A stretch of 33,717 bases of DNA, taken from NCBI GenBank assembly GCA_020356005.1, contig CP070629.1:2179783-2213499 (forward strand), written 5' to 3'. Under the pieces are notes generated by a model. It ran no database searches, was not told the origin of the DNA, and saw only the letters and a program-made list of their open reading frames with translations. A program made the translations under genes and the position numbers. The first letter of the stretch is position 1. Each line of letters starts with the position of its first letter. Of the stretch, positions 1 through 9,517 are shown piece by piece. The DNA comes from Thermoplasmata archaeon. Its GTDB lineage: Archaea; Thermoplasmatota; Penumbrarchaeia; JAEHCK01; GCA-020356005.

Positions 1-512
1 CGAACGGCCGTGCCATTGTATTGTTGGAAAACAAATGAAATCCAAAAATCAAATACTACAAAACCCCCTGCCCCAATTTTTATAACAGGAAAACAGGAAA
101 GGTGGAAGTAAAAATTTGAGGATGAACCTTCCTGAACTTCATGACTTCCTGTTTAATAAAACAAATGGGGGGCGTTGGGGACGTTAAAAATCAAAACGTT
201 CTAAAATCAAAACCCTAGATTATTTTTCGCGGCTTTCGCGGCCTTCGCGGGTGAAAAGGGGGGGTGGGGACGTTTGCAATCAGAACGCCATAAAATTAAA
301 ACCCTAAATTACCTTTCGTGGACTTCGTGAGCTTCGTGGCTATTATTTTCCCTTGCCAAACCCGATCAGGTAATTCCATTAATTTAAAATCAATCCCAAG
401 CCCCAGACCCGAGGCCCCAGCCCCGATTAAACCACCTCCTGCCAGCGAATATAATCAATATATAATCATAGCGTCCTGATTTCATCGATTTCTCAGCTTT
501 AAAAAACATATT
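1..512. repeat. Gene-free region made of dispersed repeats
   Basis: No convincing gene is present. Bases 1-23 resemble the reverse complement of 30381-30403, sharing the block GGCACGGCCGTTCG. Two imperfect tandem units (about 190-290 and 290-345) each contain an 'aaccctanatta' block followed by TTCGCGG or TTCGTGG triplet-like runs. Bases 296-428 match the reverse complement of 26441-26572 over about 130 bp. Bases 427-475 carry a CTCCTGCCAGCG block that recurs at 14536-14580. The region lies downstream of the epimerase on the minus strand, so it is the 3' flank of that gene. Confidence 0.6.
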
Positions 513-1475
513 TCAATCAGAATAAAAGCTTCTATTCGCTTTATACCACTCCACGAACTTCTTCAACCCCACTTCGATGGTTGTTTCGGGCTTGTACCCT
601 ATCAGCTCCCTGGCTTTGTCTACCTTGGAAAGTGTATGCTTTGCATCACCTTTGATCTCCTCTGCATAGATAGGCTCAACATCGCTGTCCACCAGTTTCA
701 ATAGACTATCATAGACATCTTTCAAAACGATTTCTCTGCCGGCACCGATATTCAAAACCTCGCCGTCTGCTTTATCTGTATCTAAAAGATTTACATTGGC
801 CGCAACGATATCGTCAATGAATGTGAAATCGCGGCTCTGGGTACCGTCGCCAAATATCGTTGGTGATTTACCCTGTAACATTGCCGAAGCAAACAGAGGT
901 ATTGCCAAATCGGGCCTCATCCTCGGGCCGTACACGGTAAAATACCGCAGCGTCACAACCGGCAGCTCATAGAGGTTGTGGTATACATTGCAGTAATATT
1001 CAGCTGTCAATTTTGATACACCGTATGGAGAGAGCGGCCGGGTTGGGTGGCCCTCGTCAAAGGGCATGTACTCTACATTACCGTACACGGAGGATGAGGA
1101 GGCATTAATTATTCTCTTTACACCCCCCTCTTTTGCGGCCTCCAGGATATTCAGGGTACCCCCCACATTGACCCTGTAGGGCTTAAAGGGGTCCTGCAAT
1201 GACGCCCTCACACCCGGCTGGGCTGCCTCATGATAAATATATTCCACACCGCCTTTTATCAATTCGGTCAGGATATTCCTATCAAGGATATCCCCCTCGA
1301 TGAATTGAATATTTGGATTTTCCTGTACAAGTTCCAGATTTCTGCTTTTGATTTTCGGGGAATAATAGGGATCCAGGTTGTCAAGAATAATCACTTCATG
1401 TCCAAGGGCTCCTAATTTTTCCGCTATATGGGACCCGATAAAACCCGCGCCACCGGTGATCAATATTTTGGACAT
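513..1475 (-). CDS. NAD-dependent epimerase/dehydratase (UDP-sugar 4-epimerase-like)
   Basis: A cytoplasmic extended short-chain dehydrogenase of 320 residues, normal for UDP-glucose, UDP-GlcNAc or UDP-glucuronate 4-epimerases. The N-terminal Rossmann motif GGAGFIG lies at residues 8-14. The catalytic Ser cluster is at about 126-129 and the YxxxK pair is Y151/K155 in SPYGVSK. The RYFTVYGPRMRPD segment is typical of UDP-glucuronate/UDP-glucose 4-epimerases. The reading frame stays open to a TTG at 1481, but I chose the ATG at 1475 because a GGAG motif sits nine bases before it and only three before the TTG. It is divergent from the GT2/GT4 pair across a 225-base AT-rich gap. It probably supplies an epimerised sugar nucleotide to the neighbouring glycosyltransferases. 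The exact substrate cannot be read from sequence. Confidence 0.9.
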   Translation of the reverse strand: MSKILITGGAGFIGSHIAEKLGALGHEVIILDNLDPYYSPKIKSRNLELVQENPNIQFIEGDILDRNILTELIKGGVEYIYHEAAQPGVRASLQDPFKPYRVNVGGTLNILEAAKEGGVKRIINASSSSVYGNVEYMPFDEGHPTRPLSPYGVSKLTAEYYCNVYHNLYELPVVTLRYFTVYGPRMRPDLAIPLFASAMLQGKSPTIFGDGTQSRDFTFIDDIVAANVNLLDTDKADGEVLNIGAGREIVLKDVYDSLLKLVDSDVEPIYAEEIKGDAKHTLSKVDKARELIGYKPETTIEVGLKKFVEWYKANRSFYSD

Positions 1476-1700
1476 GTACAACTGCTCCTTCGCAAACTAT
1501 TAACGATATTGATATATTTGATTAAAATATTAACCTTTTCTTATTAATTATTTTGTGTTTACATTGAAAATAAGGATATGATTTGCATTTTTGTCTATTA
1601 TTCTTATGATTATAAACATTATTTTCCACGATTATAGTAATTACATAATAAATTCCAAAAACATTAATACAGCAACTTCATTATTGCCTTTTGGATTCAT

Positions 1701-2666
1701 ATGGCGAAAGCGAAAGAGGCCATTGGTTACTCGGTAGTTATACCTGTATTTAACGAGGGTAAGAACATCATTCCTTTATATAAGGAATTAAAGCCGGTAA
1801 TGGACTCTCTGGGTAAAAAATACGAAATAATATTCATCGATGACGGCAGCCGCGATAAGACTTATCGAGTAATTCGCCGAATTTATAAAATCGATAATAC
1901 GGTAAAGGCTATAAAACTCCGCAAGAATTTTGGTCAAACGGCGGCGATCAGTGCCGGGTTTGACCATTCCAAGGGAAAGGTAATAATCACAATGGACGGC
2001 GATTTGCAGAACGACCCTAAGGATATCCCCAAGCTAATAGCCAAGATCAACAAGGGGTACGATATCGTCAGCGGCTGGAGGTTCAACCGTAAAGATCCCG
2101 CACTTAGCAAAAAGGTACCATCAAAAATGTCAAACAGGATGGCGAGAAGGTTGACAAAAATCAATCTCCACGATTTCGGATGTACCCTGAAAGCCTACCG
2201 CCGCGAATCCATCGAAGACATAGAGCTGTACGGTGAGATGCATCGATATATCCCGGCGATTGCTGCATGGCGCGGCTTTTCGGTTACTGAGGTTAAGGTC
2301 AACCACCGGCGCAGGAAGTACGGGATTACAAAATACGGCACCGGAAGACTGCTGCACGGTTTCCTGGACCTGCTGAACCTGAAATTCTGGTCAGACTATT
2401 CCACTAGACCGCTCCATTTCTTCGGTAAAATAGGTGCTTTATCACTGGCCATCGGTTTCATCATCAGCATATATAAATTAATTATGCGATTTGTTTTTGG
2501 TGAGGGGCTTCAAGTTGGACCGCTGCTTATATTTGCTGTGATGCTTATTATTCTTGGTGTTCAATTGATCATGTTCGGGTTCTTAGGGGAGATCATGGTA
2601 AGAATGTACTATCGAGGAGAACGGAAAATATACAATGTAAAGGAGATATTGGGTGAAAAGAAATGA
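1701..2666 (+). CDS. Family 2 glycosyltransferase, polyprenyl/dolichyl-phosphate sugar synthase type
   Basis: A GT2 enzyme of 321 residues. It has the N-terminal VVIPVFNEG motif, the DDGSRD acceptor or nucleotide motif, and the metal-binding DGD at about residues 99-101. Two predicted membrane helices occupy about 240-310. This layout matches DPM1, GtrB and ArnC-like enzymes, which move a sugar from a nucleotide donor to a polyprenyl or dolichyl phosphate on the inner membrane face. The ATG has no clear ribosome binding site. The stop overlaps the next start as ATGA, so the two glycosyltransferases are translationally coupled. It likely provides lipid-linked sugar for GT39-type enzymes such as the product of 9518-11461. 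Family assignment is firm, but the sugar is unknown. Confidence 0.92.
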   Translation: MAKAKEAIGYSVVIPVFNEGKNIIPLYKELKPVMDSLGKKYEIIFIDDGSRDKTYRVIRRIYKIDNTVKAIKLRKNFGQTAAISAGFDHSKGKVIITMDGDLQNDPKDIPKLIAKINKGYDIVSGWRFNRKDPALSKKVPSKMSNRMARRLTKINLHDFGCTLKAYRRESIEDIELYGEMHRYIPAIAAWRGFSVTEVKVNHRRRKYGITKYGTGRLLHGFLDLLNLKFWSDYSTRPLHFFGKIGALSLAIGFIISIYKLIMRFVFGEGLQVGPLLIFAVMLIILGVQLIMFGFLGEIMVRMYYRGERKIYNVKEILGEKK

Positions 2667-3835
2667 AAATACTCATGGTCGCACCTGAGCCATTTTTTCA
2701 ACCACGAGGTACCCCGTTCAGTGTCTTTCACCGTACCAAAGCGCTTTCAAAATTCGGTTATAAAATTGATATTTTAACCTACCATGTAGGGCAGGACGTA
2801 AGAATACCAAACACCCGTATAATCAGGAACAGGAAAGTACCATTTATAAGAAAAATAAAACTGGGGCCGTCGATAAAAAAGATCATCGTGGACTTCTTTT
2901 TATTCATGAAAGGTTTTTCTTTGTTGAAGAAAGGTAACTATAACTATATTCATGTTCATGAAGAGGCAGGATTCCTGGGGATTTTTTATAAAAAATTTAC
3001 CGGGTTGCCCATGATATACGATATGCACTCAAGCATCCCGGAGCAGATGGTCAATTTCAATTTTTCCACTCGGCCTGCCGCAATTAAGATTATGACGTGG
3101 GTAGAGAAAAAGATCATTCAGAATGCTGATGTAGTGATTGGTATCTGTCCGAACCTTGCAGAGACCGTCCATTCCATAGATCCACCAAAAAAAACTTATG
3201 TAATTGAGAACACGCCCATGGTGGAGGACCTTAAACGGGTTTCTGAGACTGAGAGGAAGAAATTTAAAAAGACCTGGGGTCTTAAGGGAGTAAAAGTAAT
3301 CCTCTATACCGGTACACTGGAGATTTACCAGGGTATAGAACTTATGATTGACAGTGTACCGTATGTTGTGAAAAAATATCCGGATGTCAAGTTCGTTTTG
3401 GTGGGCGGTTCACCTCCTCAAATAGAAAAGCTAAAAAAAATGGTAAAAGCTAAAAATGTGGAAGACAGTGTTGTCATTACAGGTCAGAGGCCCTTTGAGG
3501 AGATGTCAAAGTTCATGGCTGTTGCAGATATACTGCTTTCACCCAGGCAGATCGGGACGAACACGCCGTTAAAAATATATTCCTATTTAAAATCCGGTAA
3601 ACCCATTGTAGCAACGAACCTGCTGACGCATACACAGGTGTTGAATGACGAGGTGTCCGTATTGACGGATCCTTCACCAGAGGCGTTTGGTTCTGGTATA
3701 TTGAAGCTTTTAAAAAATCCATCCATGGGAAAACGTTTAGGAACTGCAGGCAGGAGCTTGATGAAAAAGGATTACAGTTACGAAAAATATCTGGAAAAAA
3801 CAAAAGCAGTCTATGAATATATTGAAAATACATAA
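2663..3835 (+). CDS. Family 4 glycosyltransferase
   Basis: A retaining GT-B glycosyltransferase of 390 residues. The N-terminal domain starts MKILMVAPEPFFQPRGTP, the usual acceptor-side glycine-rich entry. The linker IYDMHSSIPEQ follows near residue 120, and the C-terminal donor-binding domain begins at LYTGTLEIYQGI (about residue 212). The donor motif region SPRQIGTNTPLKIYSYLKSGKP replaces the classical EX7E glutamates, as seen in one branch of GT4 enzymes that use 'GTNTPLKIYSYL'. It starts inside the stop of the GT2 gene (ATGA), so both are one operon. It probably extends a glycan on a lipid carrier in the cytoplasm. It is not close enough by eye to BshA to claim GlcNAc-malate synthesis. 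Confidence 0.9.
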   Translation: MKILMVAPEPFFQPRGTPFSVFHRTKALSKFGYKIDILTYHVGQDVRIPNTRIIRNRKVPFIRKIKLGPSIKKIIVDFFLFMKGFSLLKKGNYNYIHVHEEAGFLGIFYKKFTGLPMIYDMHSSIPEQMVNFNFSTRPAAIKIMTWVEKKIIQNADVVIGICPNLAETVHSIDPPKKTYVIENTPMVEDLKRVSETERKKFKKTWGLKGVKVILYTGTLEIYQGIELMIDSVPYVVKKYPDVKFVLVGGSPPQIEKLKKMVKAKNVEDSVVITGQRPFEEMSKFMAVADILLSPRQIGTNTPLKIYSYLKSGKPIVATNLLTHTQVLNDEVSVLTDPSPEAFGSGILKLLKNPSMGKRLGTAGRSLMKKDYSYEKYLEKTKAVYEYIENT

Positions 3836-3889
3836 AAAATTGCTTCGTAAAAAAACGACTTAAAGCGCAATTTTTAAAAATTCTAAGCA

Positions 3890-4030
3890 CTAAGCACTAA
3901 ACAAATTCAAATCTCCAATGTCCCAAACTAGAAATATAATCCAAGGGGGTGGGGGTTTAGAATTTAGTACTTGTTTCGATTTTAGTGCTTAGGATTTGGA
4001 ATTTAGAATACAATTCGGATCATTAACCAT
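3890..4030 (+). repeat. Dispersed intergenic repeat, copy 1 ('tttagtgcttag' family)
   Basis: The gap between the GT4 and asparagine-synthase genes holds reiterated words of the type TTTAGTGCTTAG and GGAATTTAGAAT around a G-rich block (GGGGGTGGGGGTTTAG). The same order of blocks (AAATTC, TGTCC, AGAAATA, GGGGTGGGG, TTTAG, CTTGTTTCGA, TTTAGTGCTTAG, ATTTAGAAT, CATTAA) occurs in the same orientation at 25705-25840. It is noncoding. It also contains the upstream sequence of the 4070 gene, whose binding site AGGAG lies at 4056-4060. Confidence 0.65.
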
Positions 4031-4069
4031 TCCCTATAGATAAAAAATAATTGACAGGAGCAGATAACC

Positions 4070-5956
4070 TTGTGCGGGATTTGCGGCATATATAATTTTA
4101 ATCAAAATGCAACTATTGATAAAAGTGTATTGAAAAATATGTGCCGTATTATAAGGCATAGGGGACCGGATGACGAAGGGTATTATACCGATGATAAAAT
4201 CGGGCTGGGGATGAGAAGACTTTCAATCATAGACCTCGAAACCGGCAACCAACCCATTCACAACGAAGATGAAAGTGTCTGGATCGTTTTTAACGGTGAG
4301 ATATATAACTTCAAGGAGCTAAGGGCGGATCTGGAGACAAAAGGTCATAAATTTTATACCCTTTCGGATACGGAAAGTATTGTACATTTGTATGAGGAAA
4401 TGGGAGGAAAATGTGTAGATAAATTAAACGGGATGTTTGCGTTTGCAATATGGGATTCAAAAAAGAATTTATTATTGTTAGCAAGGGACCGCCTCGGTAT
4501 AAAACCCCTGCATTATGCTCTGATGGAAGACAAAATATTATTCGGCTCAGAGATCAAAGCTATTCTGCAATATCCGGATTTGAATTTGAAATTGGATATT
4601 TCAGCCCTTAACGATTTCTTAACCTTCGAATGGGTACCGGCTCCCAAAACAATTTTTATGGAAATCCAAAAGCTACCTCCGGGATATATATTAACGATAA
4701 GAAAAGGTAAAGCTAAAATCGAAAAATACTGGGATCTGGATTTCAAAGAAGGTGGGAAGAGCGAGGAACAATATGAGCAAGAAATTTACCAAAACCTCAA
4801 GAGATCCGTGGAGTATCGGATGATCAGTGATGTACCCCTGGGCGCATTTCTGAGCGGTGGAATCGATTCCAGTGCAATTGTGGCCTTGATGTCGGAACTA
4901 TCAGAGCAGCCGGTGAAAACCTTTACCATAGGCTTTGCAGATGAATCATATAACGAGACCGCCTTTGCCAGAATTATTGCAGAACAGTTCGAAACAGAGC
5001 ACCATGAGAAGATAATCGAGCCCAATGCTGTCGACCTGATGGAGAAGGTGGTAAACAATCTGGATGAGCCCTTTGCGGATGTATCCACGCTGCCCACGTA
5101 CCTGATCTCGGAGTTTGCCAGGGAGTATGTGAAGGTAGTGCTAACAGGAGACGGCGGTGACGAGACCTTCGGCGGGTACGACCAGTACGAGGCGAACAAG
5201 TTGATGAAGAAATATGAAAAGCTACCCAATTTTATTTCTAAAAAGACCATACCCAAAATAGCGCAGAAACTCAGCCCGTCACCACAGAAAAAGGGACTGA
5301 AGAACAAGATCAAGAGGTTTGTAGATGGTGCGGTCTTACCTGAGAAATTCGGGCATATGAGATGGATGATATATCTGACGGAGGATGAGAAAATATCGCT
5401 TTATGCAGAAAAATTCTCAGGTAAGGTACACGATATCAGTGCTTACAATAGTGTCAATACATATTTTGAGAATAATCGAGGCAAAGACCAATTGGGCAAG
5501 GACCTGTATGTAGATACCAAGCTGTACCTGGTGGACGATATATTGACCAAGGTTGATCGTATGAGCATGGCGAACTCACTGGAGGCCAGGGTACCTCTAC
5601 TGGACCACAATTTTGTAGGCCATGTTGCCACAATTCCATCGAATTTGAAAATACATAACGGGACTAGAAAATATATTTTTAAAAAATCATTTCGAAAAAT
5701 ATTGCCCGATACTATCCTGAAGCGGGGGAAAGAGGGATTCAGTATACCCATGAAAAACTGGTTGAGGAAGGAGCTAAAGGATTTAATGGAGGATATTTTA
5801 TCGGCAAAGCGGCTCAAACGAGAGGGATATTTCAATTATGATTATATTGAGAAACTCAAGAACGGCCATTTGAGCGGTAAGTACGATCACTGGCATAAAC
5901 TGTGGGCGTTGATGTGTTTTGAGATGTGGCATGAGAAATATATTTTAAATTCTTAA
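4070..5956 (+). CDS. asnB: Glutamine-hydrolysing asparagine synthase (AsnB family)
   Basis: A 628-residue two-domain amidotransferase. The start is a TTG at 4070, fixed by the AGGAG motif nine bases upstream and by the need for Cys2 (MCGICGIYNF) as the N-terminal nucleophile of the class II glutaminase domain. The C-terminal synthetase domain carries the ATP pyrophosphatase PP-loop SGGIDSS at about residues 262-268 and the GDGGDE motif near 361-366. The reaction is ATP-dependent transfer of glutamine ammonia to a carboxylate, classically aspartate. In glycan clusters, homologues often amidate uronic acids or other precursors, and the neighbours here (GT2, GT4, GT39, epimerases) make that plausible. 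Free asparagine synthesis remains equally possible. It is the first gene after the repeat at 3890-4030. Confidence 0.92.
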   Translation: MCGICGIYNFNQNATIDKSVLKNMCRIIRHRGPDDEGYYTDDKIGLGMRRLSIIDLETGNQPIHNEDESVWIVFNGEIYNFKELRADLETKGHKFYTLSDTESIVHLYEEMGGKCVDKLNGMFAFAIWDSKKNLLLLARDRLGIKPLHYALMEDKILFGSEIKAILQYPDLNLKLDISALNDFLTFEWVPAPKTIFMEIQKLPPGYILTIRKGKAKIEKYWDLDFKEGGKSEEQYEQEIYQNLKRSVEYRMISDVPLGAFLSGGIDSSAIVALMSELSEQPVKTFTIGFADESYNETAFARIIAEQFETEHHEKIIEPNAVDLMEKVVNNLDEPFADVSTLPTYLISEFAREYVKVVLTGDGGDETFGGYDQYEANKLMKKYEKLPNFISKKTIPKIAQKLSPSPQKKGLKNKIKRFVDGAVLPEKFGHMRWMIYLTEDEKISLYAEKFSGKVHDISAYNSVNTYFENNRGKDQLGKDLYVDTKLYLVDDILTKVDRMSMANSLEARVPLLDHNFVGHVATIPSNLKIHNGTRKYIFKKSFRKILPDTILKRGKEGFSIPMKNWLRKELKDLMEDILSAKRLKREGYFNYDYIEKLKNGHLSGKYDHWHKLWALMCFEMWHEKYILNS

Positions 5957-5998
5957 TACTAAAATAATTGATTATTGATATTAATAGCACAGTCACAA

Positions 5999-6010
5999 AT
6001 TTATTAATAT
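5999..6010 (+). promoter_or_regulatory. TATA-like box for the radical SAM gene
   Basis: The AT block TTTATTAATATT lies about 25-35 bases before the ATG at 6035, the spacing expected for an archaeal TATA box of a leaderless transcript. No Shine-Dalgarno motif precedes that ATG, which fits a leaderless start. Seen by eye only. Confidence 0.45.
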
Positions 6011-6034
6011 TATTAAGCTTTTTATTCTTTCAAT

Positions 6035-7477
6035 ATGAAGACATTATTAGTTTTACCGCCTGGCGGATTTCTTACTGAAAGCGAGCATATGATGCCGCCA
6101 CTTGGCCTGGCTTACCTAGCAGCGATATTGGAGCAAAATGAAAAAAAAGTGGAGATACTTGATGCTCATGTCGAGGGATTATCCTGGAAAGATCTTCATA
6201 AGAAACTCGTGGGTTCTAATCCGGATATTATTGGTGTAACATTTACGACAGAAACCCGCTTTGATGGATTTAAAACAATAAAAATTGCCAAAACCGCATT
6301 ACCAAACTCCACGATTATTGCAGGAGGGCCACATGTTTCTCTTACTGCAGAAGATACTTTACGTCATATTCCTGAACTAGATATTATTGTTAGGGGTGAG
6401 GGTGAAAATACTTTACTGAATCTTATCAACGCGCTTGAAAGTAAAGGAGATTTTAAATCAGTTCAAGGAATATCATACAGAGAAAATGGTAAAATTAAAA
6501 ATAATCCGCCTGAACCATTTATTGAAAATCTTGATACTATTCCGTTCCCTGCCCGGCACCTTTTACCAATGGATAAGTATAATTTTAATGTTGATGTACC
6601 CGGAAAAGGCAATTTACCTTTTACAAGTATTATGACAAGTCGAGGTTGTCCATTTGGATGCTGTTTTTGTGCAACCTCTGAAGTTTGGGGAAGAAGATTT
6701 AGAGGTAGAAGCCCACAAAATGTCATTGATGAAATTGAATTTGTGATTAACAAGTACAAAGTAAAAGGCATCTGGTTCTTTGATGATACATTTACCCTGA
6801 ATAAAAAAAGAACGAGGGAAATTTGTGATTTGATCATTAAAAAGGGGTTAGATATCAGCTGGTTCTGTGATGTCAGAGTGGATGGTATGGATAAAAATTT
6901 GTTAAAAAAGATGAAAGATGCCGGCTGTTATAGTATTGCATATGGAGTAGAATCCGGCTCACAAAGAATCCTTGATGAAGTCATAGGAAAAAAAATTGAA
7001 TTAAACCAGGTAAAAAATGTGGCAAAATGGAGTCGTGAAGTTGGAATCCACCCACGTGGTCTATTTATTTTAAGTTTACCAACAGAGACATATGCAGAGG
7101 CGAAAATAACAATAGAATTTATGAGGGAATTAGGCGGTGAGAATTCAATAAATATTTTGAAAATATATCCTGGCAATGAGGTTGAGAATATTGCGAGAGG
7201 AAGCGGGATTTTGCCTGAGGATTTTTCATGGGCAACAAAACATGATCAAAACATACCTTCACTTCCATCTGTAATAGGAAATGCACCGATATTTATTGAT
7301 AAATTAACCTGGGAAGAAATCGGGGACTTGCTTTTTGAATTTGCCGAGCTACAGGAATATTCAATTTATAAGCGCATACCTGGAGCTATCAAAAATATTA
7401 AATCCTATAACGATTTGACAATGTTAATGTCTTTATTAAAAGCTTACCTTAAACGAAAAATTAGAGCTGACAATTAG
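6035..7477 (+). CDS. Cobalamin-binding radical SAM protein
   Basis: A 480-residue B12-binding radical SAM protein. The N-terminal half (about 1-140) is a cobalamin-binding Rossmann-like domain with the IIAGGPHVSL and IIVRGEGE signatures. The radical SAM core follows with CX3CX2C at C205, C209 and C212 (RGCPFGCCFC), and GVESGSQRIL lies near residue 308. Members typically perform methylations at unactivated carbon or phosphorus, ring rearrangements, or lipid and cofactor modifications. The next gene, an SAM-dependent methyltransferase 83 bases downstream, suggests a shared small-molecule or lipid/sugar methylation path. The sequence is visibly more AT-rich than the genes at 12.6-14.1 kb or 25 kb. 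The start ATG looks leaderless with a TATA-like box upstream. The exact substrate is unknown. Confidence 0.88.
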   Translation: MKTLLVLPPGGFLTESEHMMPPLGLAYLAAILEQNEKKVEILDAHVEGLSWKDLHKKLVGSNPDIIGVTFTTETRFDGFKTIKIAKTALPNSTIIAGGPHVSLTAEDTLRHIPELDIIVRGEGENTLLNLINALESKGDFKSVQGISYRENGKIKNNPPEPFIENLDTIPFPARHLLPMDKYNFNVDVPGKGNLPFTSIMTSRGCPFGCCFCATSEVWGRRFRGRSPQNVIDEIEFVINKYKVKGIWFFDDTFTLNKKRTREICDLIIKKGLDISWFCDVRVDGMDKNLLKKMKDAGCYSIAYGVESGSQRILDEVIGKKIELNQVKNVAKWSREVGIHPRGLFILSLPTETYAEAKITIEFMRELGGENSINILKIYPGNEVENIARGSGILPEDFSWATKHDQNIPSLPSVIGNAPIFIDKLTWEEIGDLLFEFAELQEYSIYKRIPGAIKNIKSYNDLTMLMSLLKAYLKRKIRADN

Positions 7478-7560
7478 ATTTAATATCAATAAAAAAATTG
7501 AGTCGAAAAAATAAAAAGAGTGTGTCAATAGTTATCAATTATTATAAAAGGTGGCTAATT

Positions 7561-8286
7561 GTGAAAACACAAAATAAGAATCTTGAAATAAAAACATTTG
7601 ATGAAATAACTGAGGGCAAAGGTTATAGTGAAGCCACGGAAGAAAACTACAGGGACTTATTACAGCATCTTTTATCAGACATAAAGAACAAGCCCAAAAT
7701 GAGAGTTCTGGATGTGGGGTGTGGAACCGGAGGCAACAGCATCAGACTAGCAAAATTATCATACTCGATAACAGGTATTGATATATCTTCAAAAGCAATA
7801 GTTCAGGCAAAAGCAAAAGTTAAGCAACTTGGTTTAAAGGATATTGACTTTTGCGTTGGTGACATTGAAAACCTTTGCTATAACGATAATACATTTGATA
7901 TTTGCTTTTGTGGTGGAGTCTTACATCATTTTCCGGATCTCAAAAGAGTTGCAGAAGAGTTATATCGAGTAACTAAAAAGAATGGGAAGGTTCTGGCGTA
8001 TGACCCGAATGCCCTTCATCTCTATGTATTCGTTGTGCATAATATAATAAACAGAGCAATAAATTTACAGGGTTTCTCTCCAAACGAAAGGGCATTGAAA
8101 CCAAAAGAATTAATGACCGTTTTCAAAACTGCAGGTTTTATGAATTTTAATTTTGATTCTTATGTTTTATCTACAAAAAAAACTGAATGGAAATTAATTA
8201 GAAATTTATCATATACTGCTCTTGATAAAACCTTTTCGGGATTGCGGAAAGGAAATATTCTTACAATGATATGTGAGAAGACTTAA
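7561..8286 (+). CDS. Class I SAM-dependent methyltransferase
   Basis: A methyltransferase of the Methyltransf_11/25 type. Motif I is RVLDVGCGTGGNS, the acidic loop is GIDIS, motif post-II lies around GDIENL, and CGGVLHHFPD precedes the VTKKNGKVLAYDPN strand. The open frame begins at a TTG (7498), but I prefer the GTG at 7561. An AGGTGG ribosome binding motif sits six bases before it, and the 21 residues gained by the TTG start are a lysine-rich extension with no binding site. From the GTG the protein is 241 residues, a normal length. It follows the B12 radical SAM gene on the same strand and probably acts in the same modification path. AT-rich like its neighbour. The methyl acceptor is unknown. 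Confidence 0.85.
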   Translation: MKTQNKNLEIKTFDEITEGKGYSEATEENYRDLLQHLLSDIKNKPKMRVLDVGCGTGGNSIRLAKLSYSITGIDISSKAIVQAKAKVKQLGLKDIDFCVGDIENLCYNDNTFDICFCGGVLHHFPDLKRVAEELYRVTKKNGKVLAYDPNALHLYVFVVHNIINRAINLQGFSPNERALKPKELMTVFKTAGFMNFNFDSYVLSTKKTEWKLIRNLSYTALDKTFSGLRKGNILTMICEKT

Positions 8287-8308
8287 TGATTCTCTACTTA
8301 TTTAGGTG

Positions 8309-9370
8309 TTAAAGTTTTTTCGTATTTCGTTTTAAACCCAGCAGCAGTGCAGCAATTGAACCCAGGATTATAATATAAATAAATCCGATAATATGAATGC
8401 CGAAGCTTGCTACAATAGCGTGTGATTCTGCGATACCGAATGCGACCATAATGATGGTTATTGCTCCCTCGGTTGTGCCAAATCCTCCTGCACCGTAGAT
8501 CGGTAATATAGGTAAAAAGGTTATGAATGAACCTGTAACCACAATTTCAATGAAACTGAGTTCGATTCGAAATGCGCGAATAAAAAAATAATATGTGATA
8601 AAAAGAATGATCCATATAGAAAGCGAAATTACAGAATTTTTTAATAAAATTCTTTGAGATTTAAACTTTTTAAAACTCATAATTGTATCTTCAATTACTT
8701 TCATCATCCGATTAGTAGTTTTAAATCGATTGATTTTCAATTTCACTGCAAATCTATTTATTGAATTTTTAAAAGAATCTGTGTAATATAGAAGTGCGGT
8801 CAAAATAATTATCAGTATAATCATACACAAAGCCACTACCCAGAAAATACTGGTGATTACCATCGGCAGGTCTCTTAAAAATAATATGGCGGTAATTAAA
8901 AAGCATGCGATTATAATAAAATCGAATATTCTAGCCAGCGCCAGCGTTGCTATACGGTCCTCCAGAGGAATTTTATGTTTTTTAAGAAGATATATGTATG
9001 ATAACTCCCCGGTTCGTGCAGGTAAGATTGTATTCATCATATTATGAACAAAAACAATAATTAACAGATCTTTAAATTTTACTTTTTTGTTCAACAGGAA
9101 GTAGAATCTTAAAGCCCTGAAGACATAACTGAGTGAATAAAAAATAAGTCCCAAAATAATGTAGATCGGTTTTACCTCAGAAAAAACATTTTTGACATCG
9201 TCGATTGTGATTCTGGTAAGTAAGAACCATACAAGAAATAAGCTAATGATGATAATAACAGAGATTTTTATAATGTTGCTTTTATTAGAGGGGCTCTCGC
9301 TGGTATTATTTTCAGACATTTTTTGTATACCCGTGTTCTGATTAATATTTTGGTATTTATATGTGTTCAT
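8309..9370 (-). CDS. Lysylphosphatidylglycerol synthase-like integral membrane protein (AglD/UPF0104 type)
   Basis: A polytopic membrane protein of about 353 residues with eight or so hydrophobic segments after a hydrophilic N-terminus. The sequence features GLIFYSLSYVFRALRF, the NTILPARTGELSYIYLL segment and the late GAGGFGTTEGAI segment. These are hallmarks of the lysylphosphatidylglycerol synthase transmembrane family, also found as the C-terminal half of haloarchaeal AglD. Family members are thought to act in lipid flipping or lipid-linked sugar handling, and no aminoacyl transferase domain is attached here. The start could be ATG 9370 or the internal ATG at 9319 (MSENNTSE), and neither has a clear ribosome binding site. 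It is divergent from the GT39-like gene and convergent with the methyltransferase. Confidence 0.85.
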   Translation of the reverse strand: MNTYKYQNINQNTGIQKMSENNTSESPSNKSNIIKISVIIIISLFLVWFLLTRITIDDVKNVFSEVKPIYIILGLIFYSLSYVFRALRFYFLLNKKVKFKDLLIIVFVHNMMNTILPARTGELSYIYLLKKHKIPLEDRIATLALARIFDFIIIACFLITAILFLRDLPMVITSIFWVVALCMIILIIILTALLYYTDSFKNSINRFAVKLKINRFKTTNRMMKVIEDTIMSFKKFKSQRILLKNSVISLSIWIILFITYYFFIRAFRIELSFIEIVVTGSFITFLPILPIYGAGGFGTTEGAITIIMVAFGIAESHAIVASFGIHIIGFIYIIILGSIAALLLGLKRNTKKL

Positions 9371-9517
9371 ACAAAATTGGATAAGGATGAGTTTTTTTTA
9401 TGACAATTAAAACAGGAAAAAAGATTTTTATAAGTTTTGAATTGATTCGAAAAATAGTTATACCAAAATAATTATAAGTGTTCAACAGGTGGATTATTTA
9501 TAATCTGCGGTGAGAGA

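Noticed and set aside
2663-3835. Calling the GT4 a BshA (GlcNAc-malate synthase)
   Set aside because: The motifs place it only in GT4. It is coupled to a lipid-linked GT2 instead, and no BshA-specific feature could be identified by eye.
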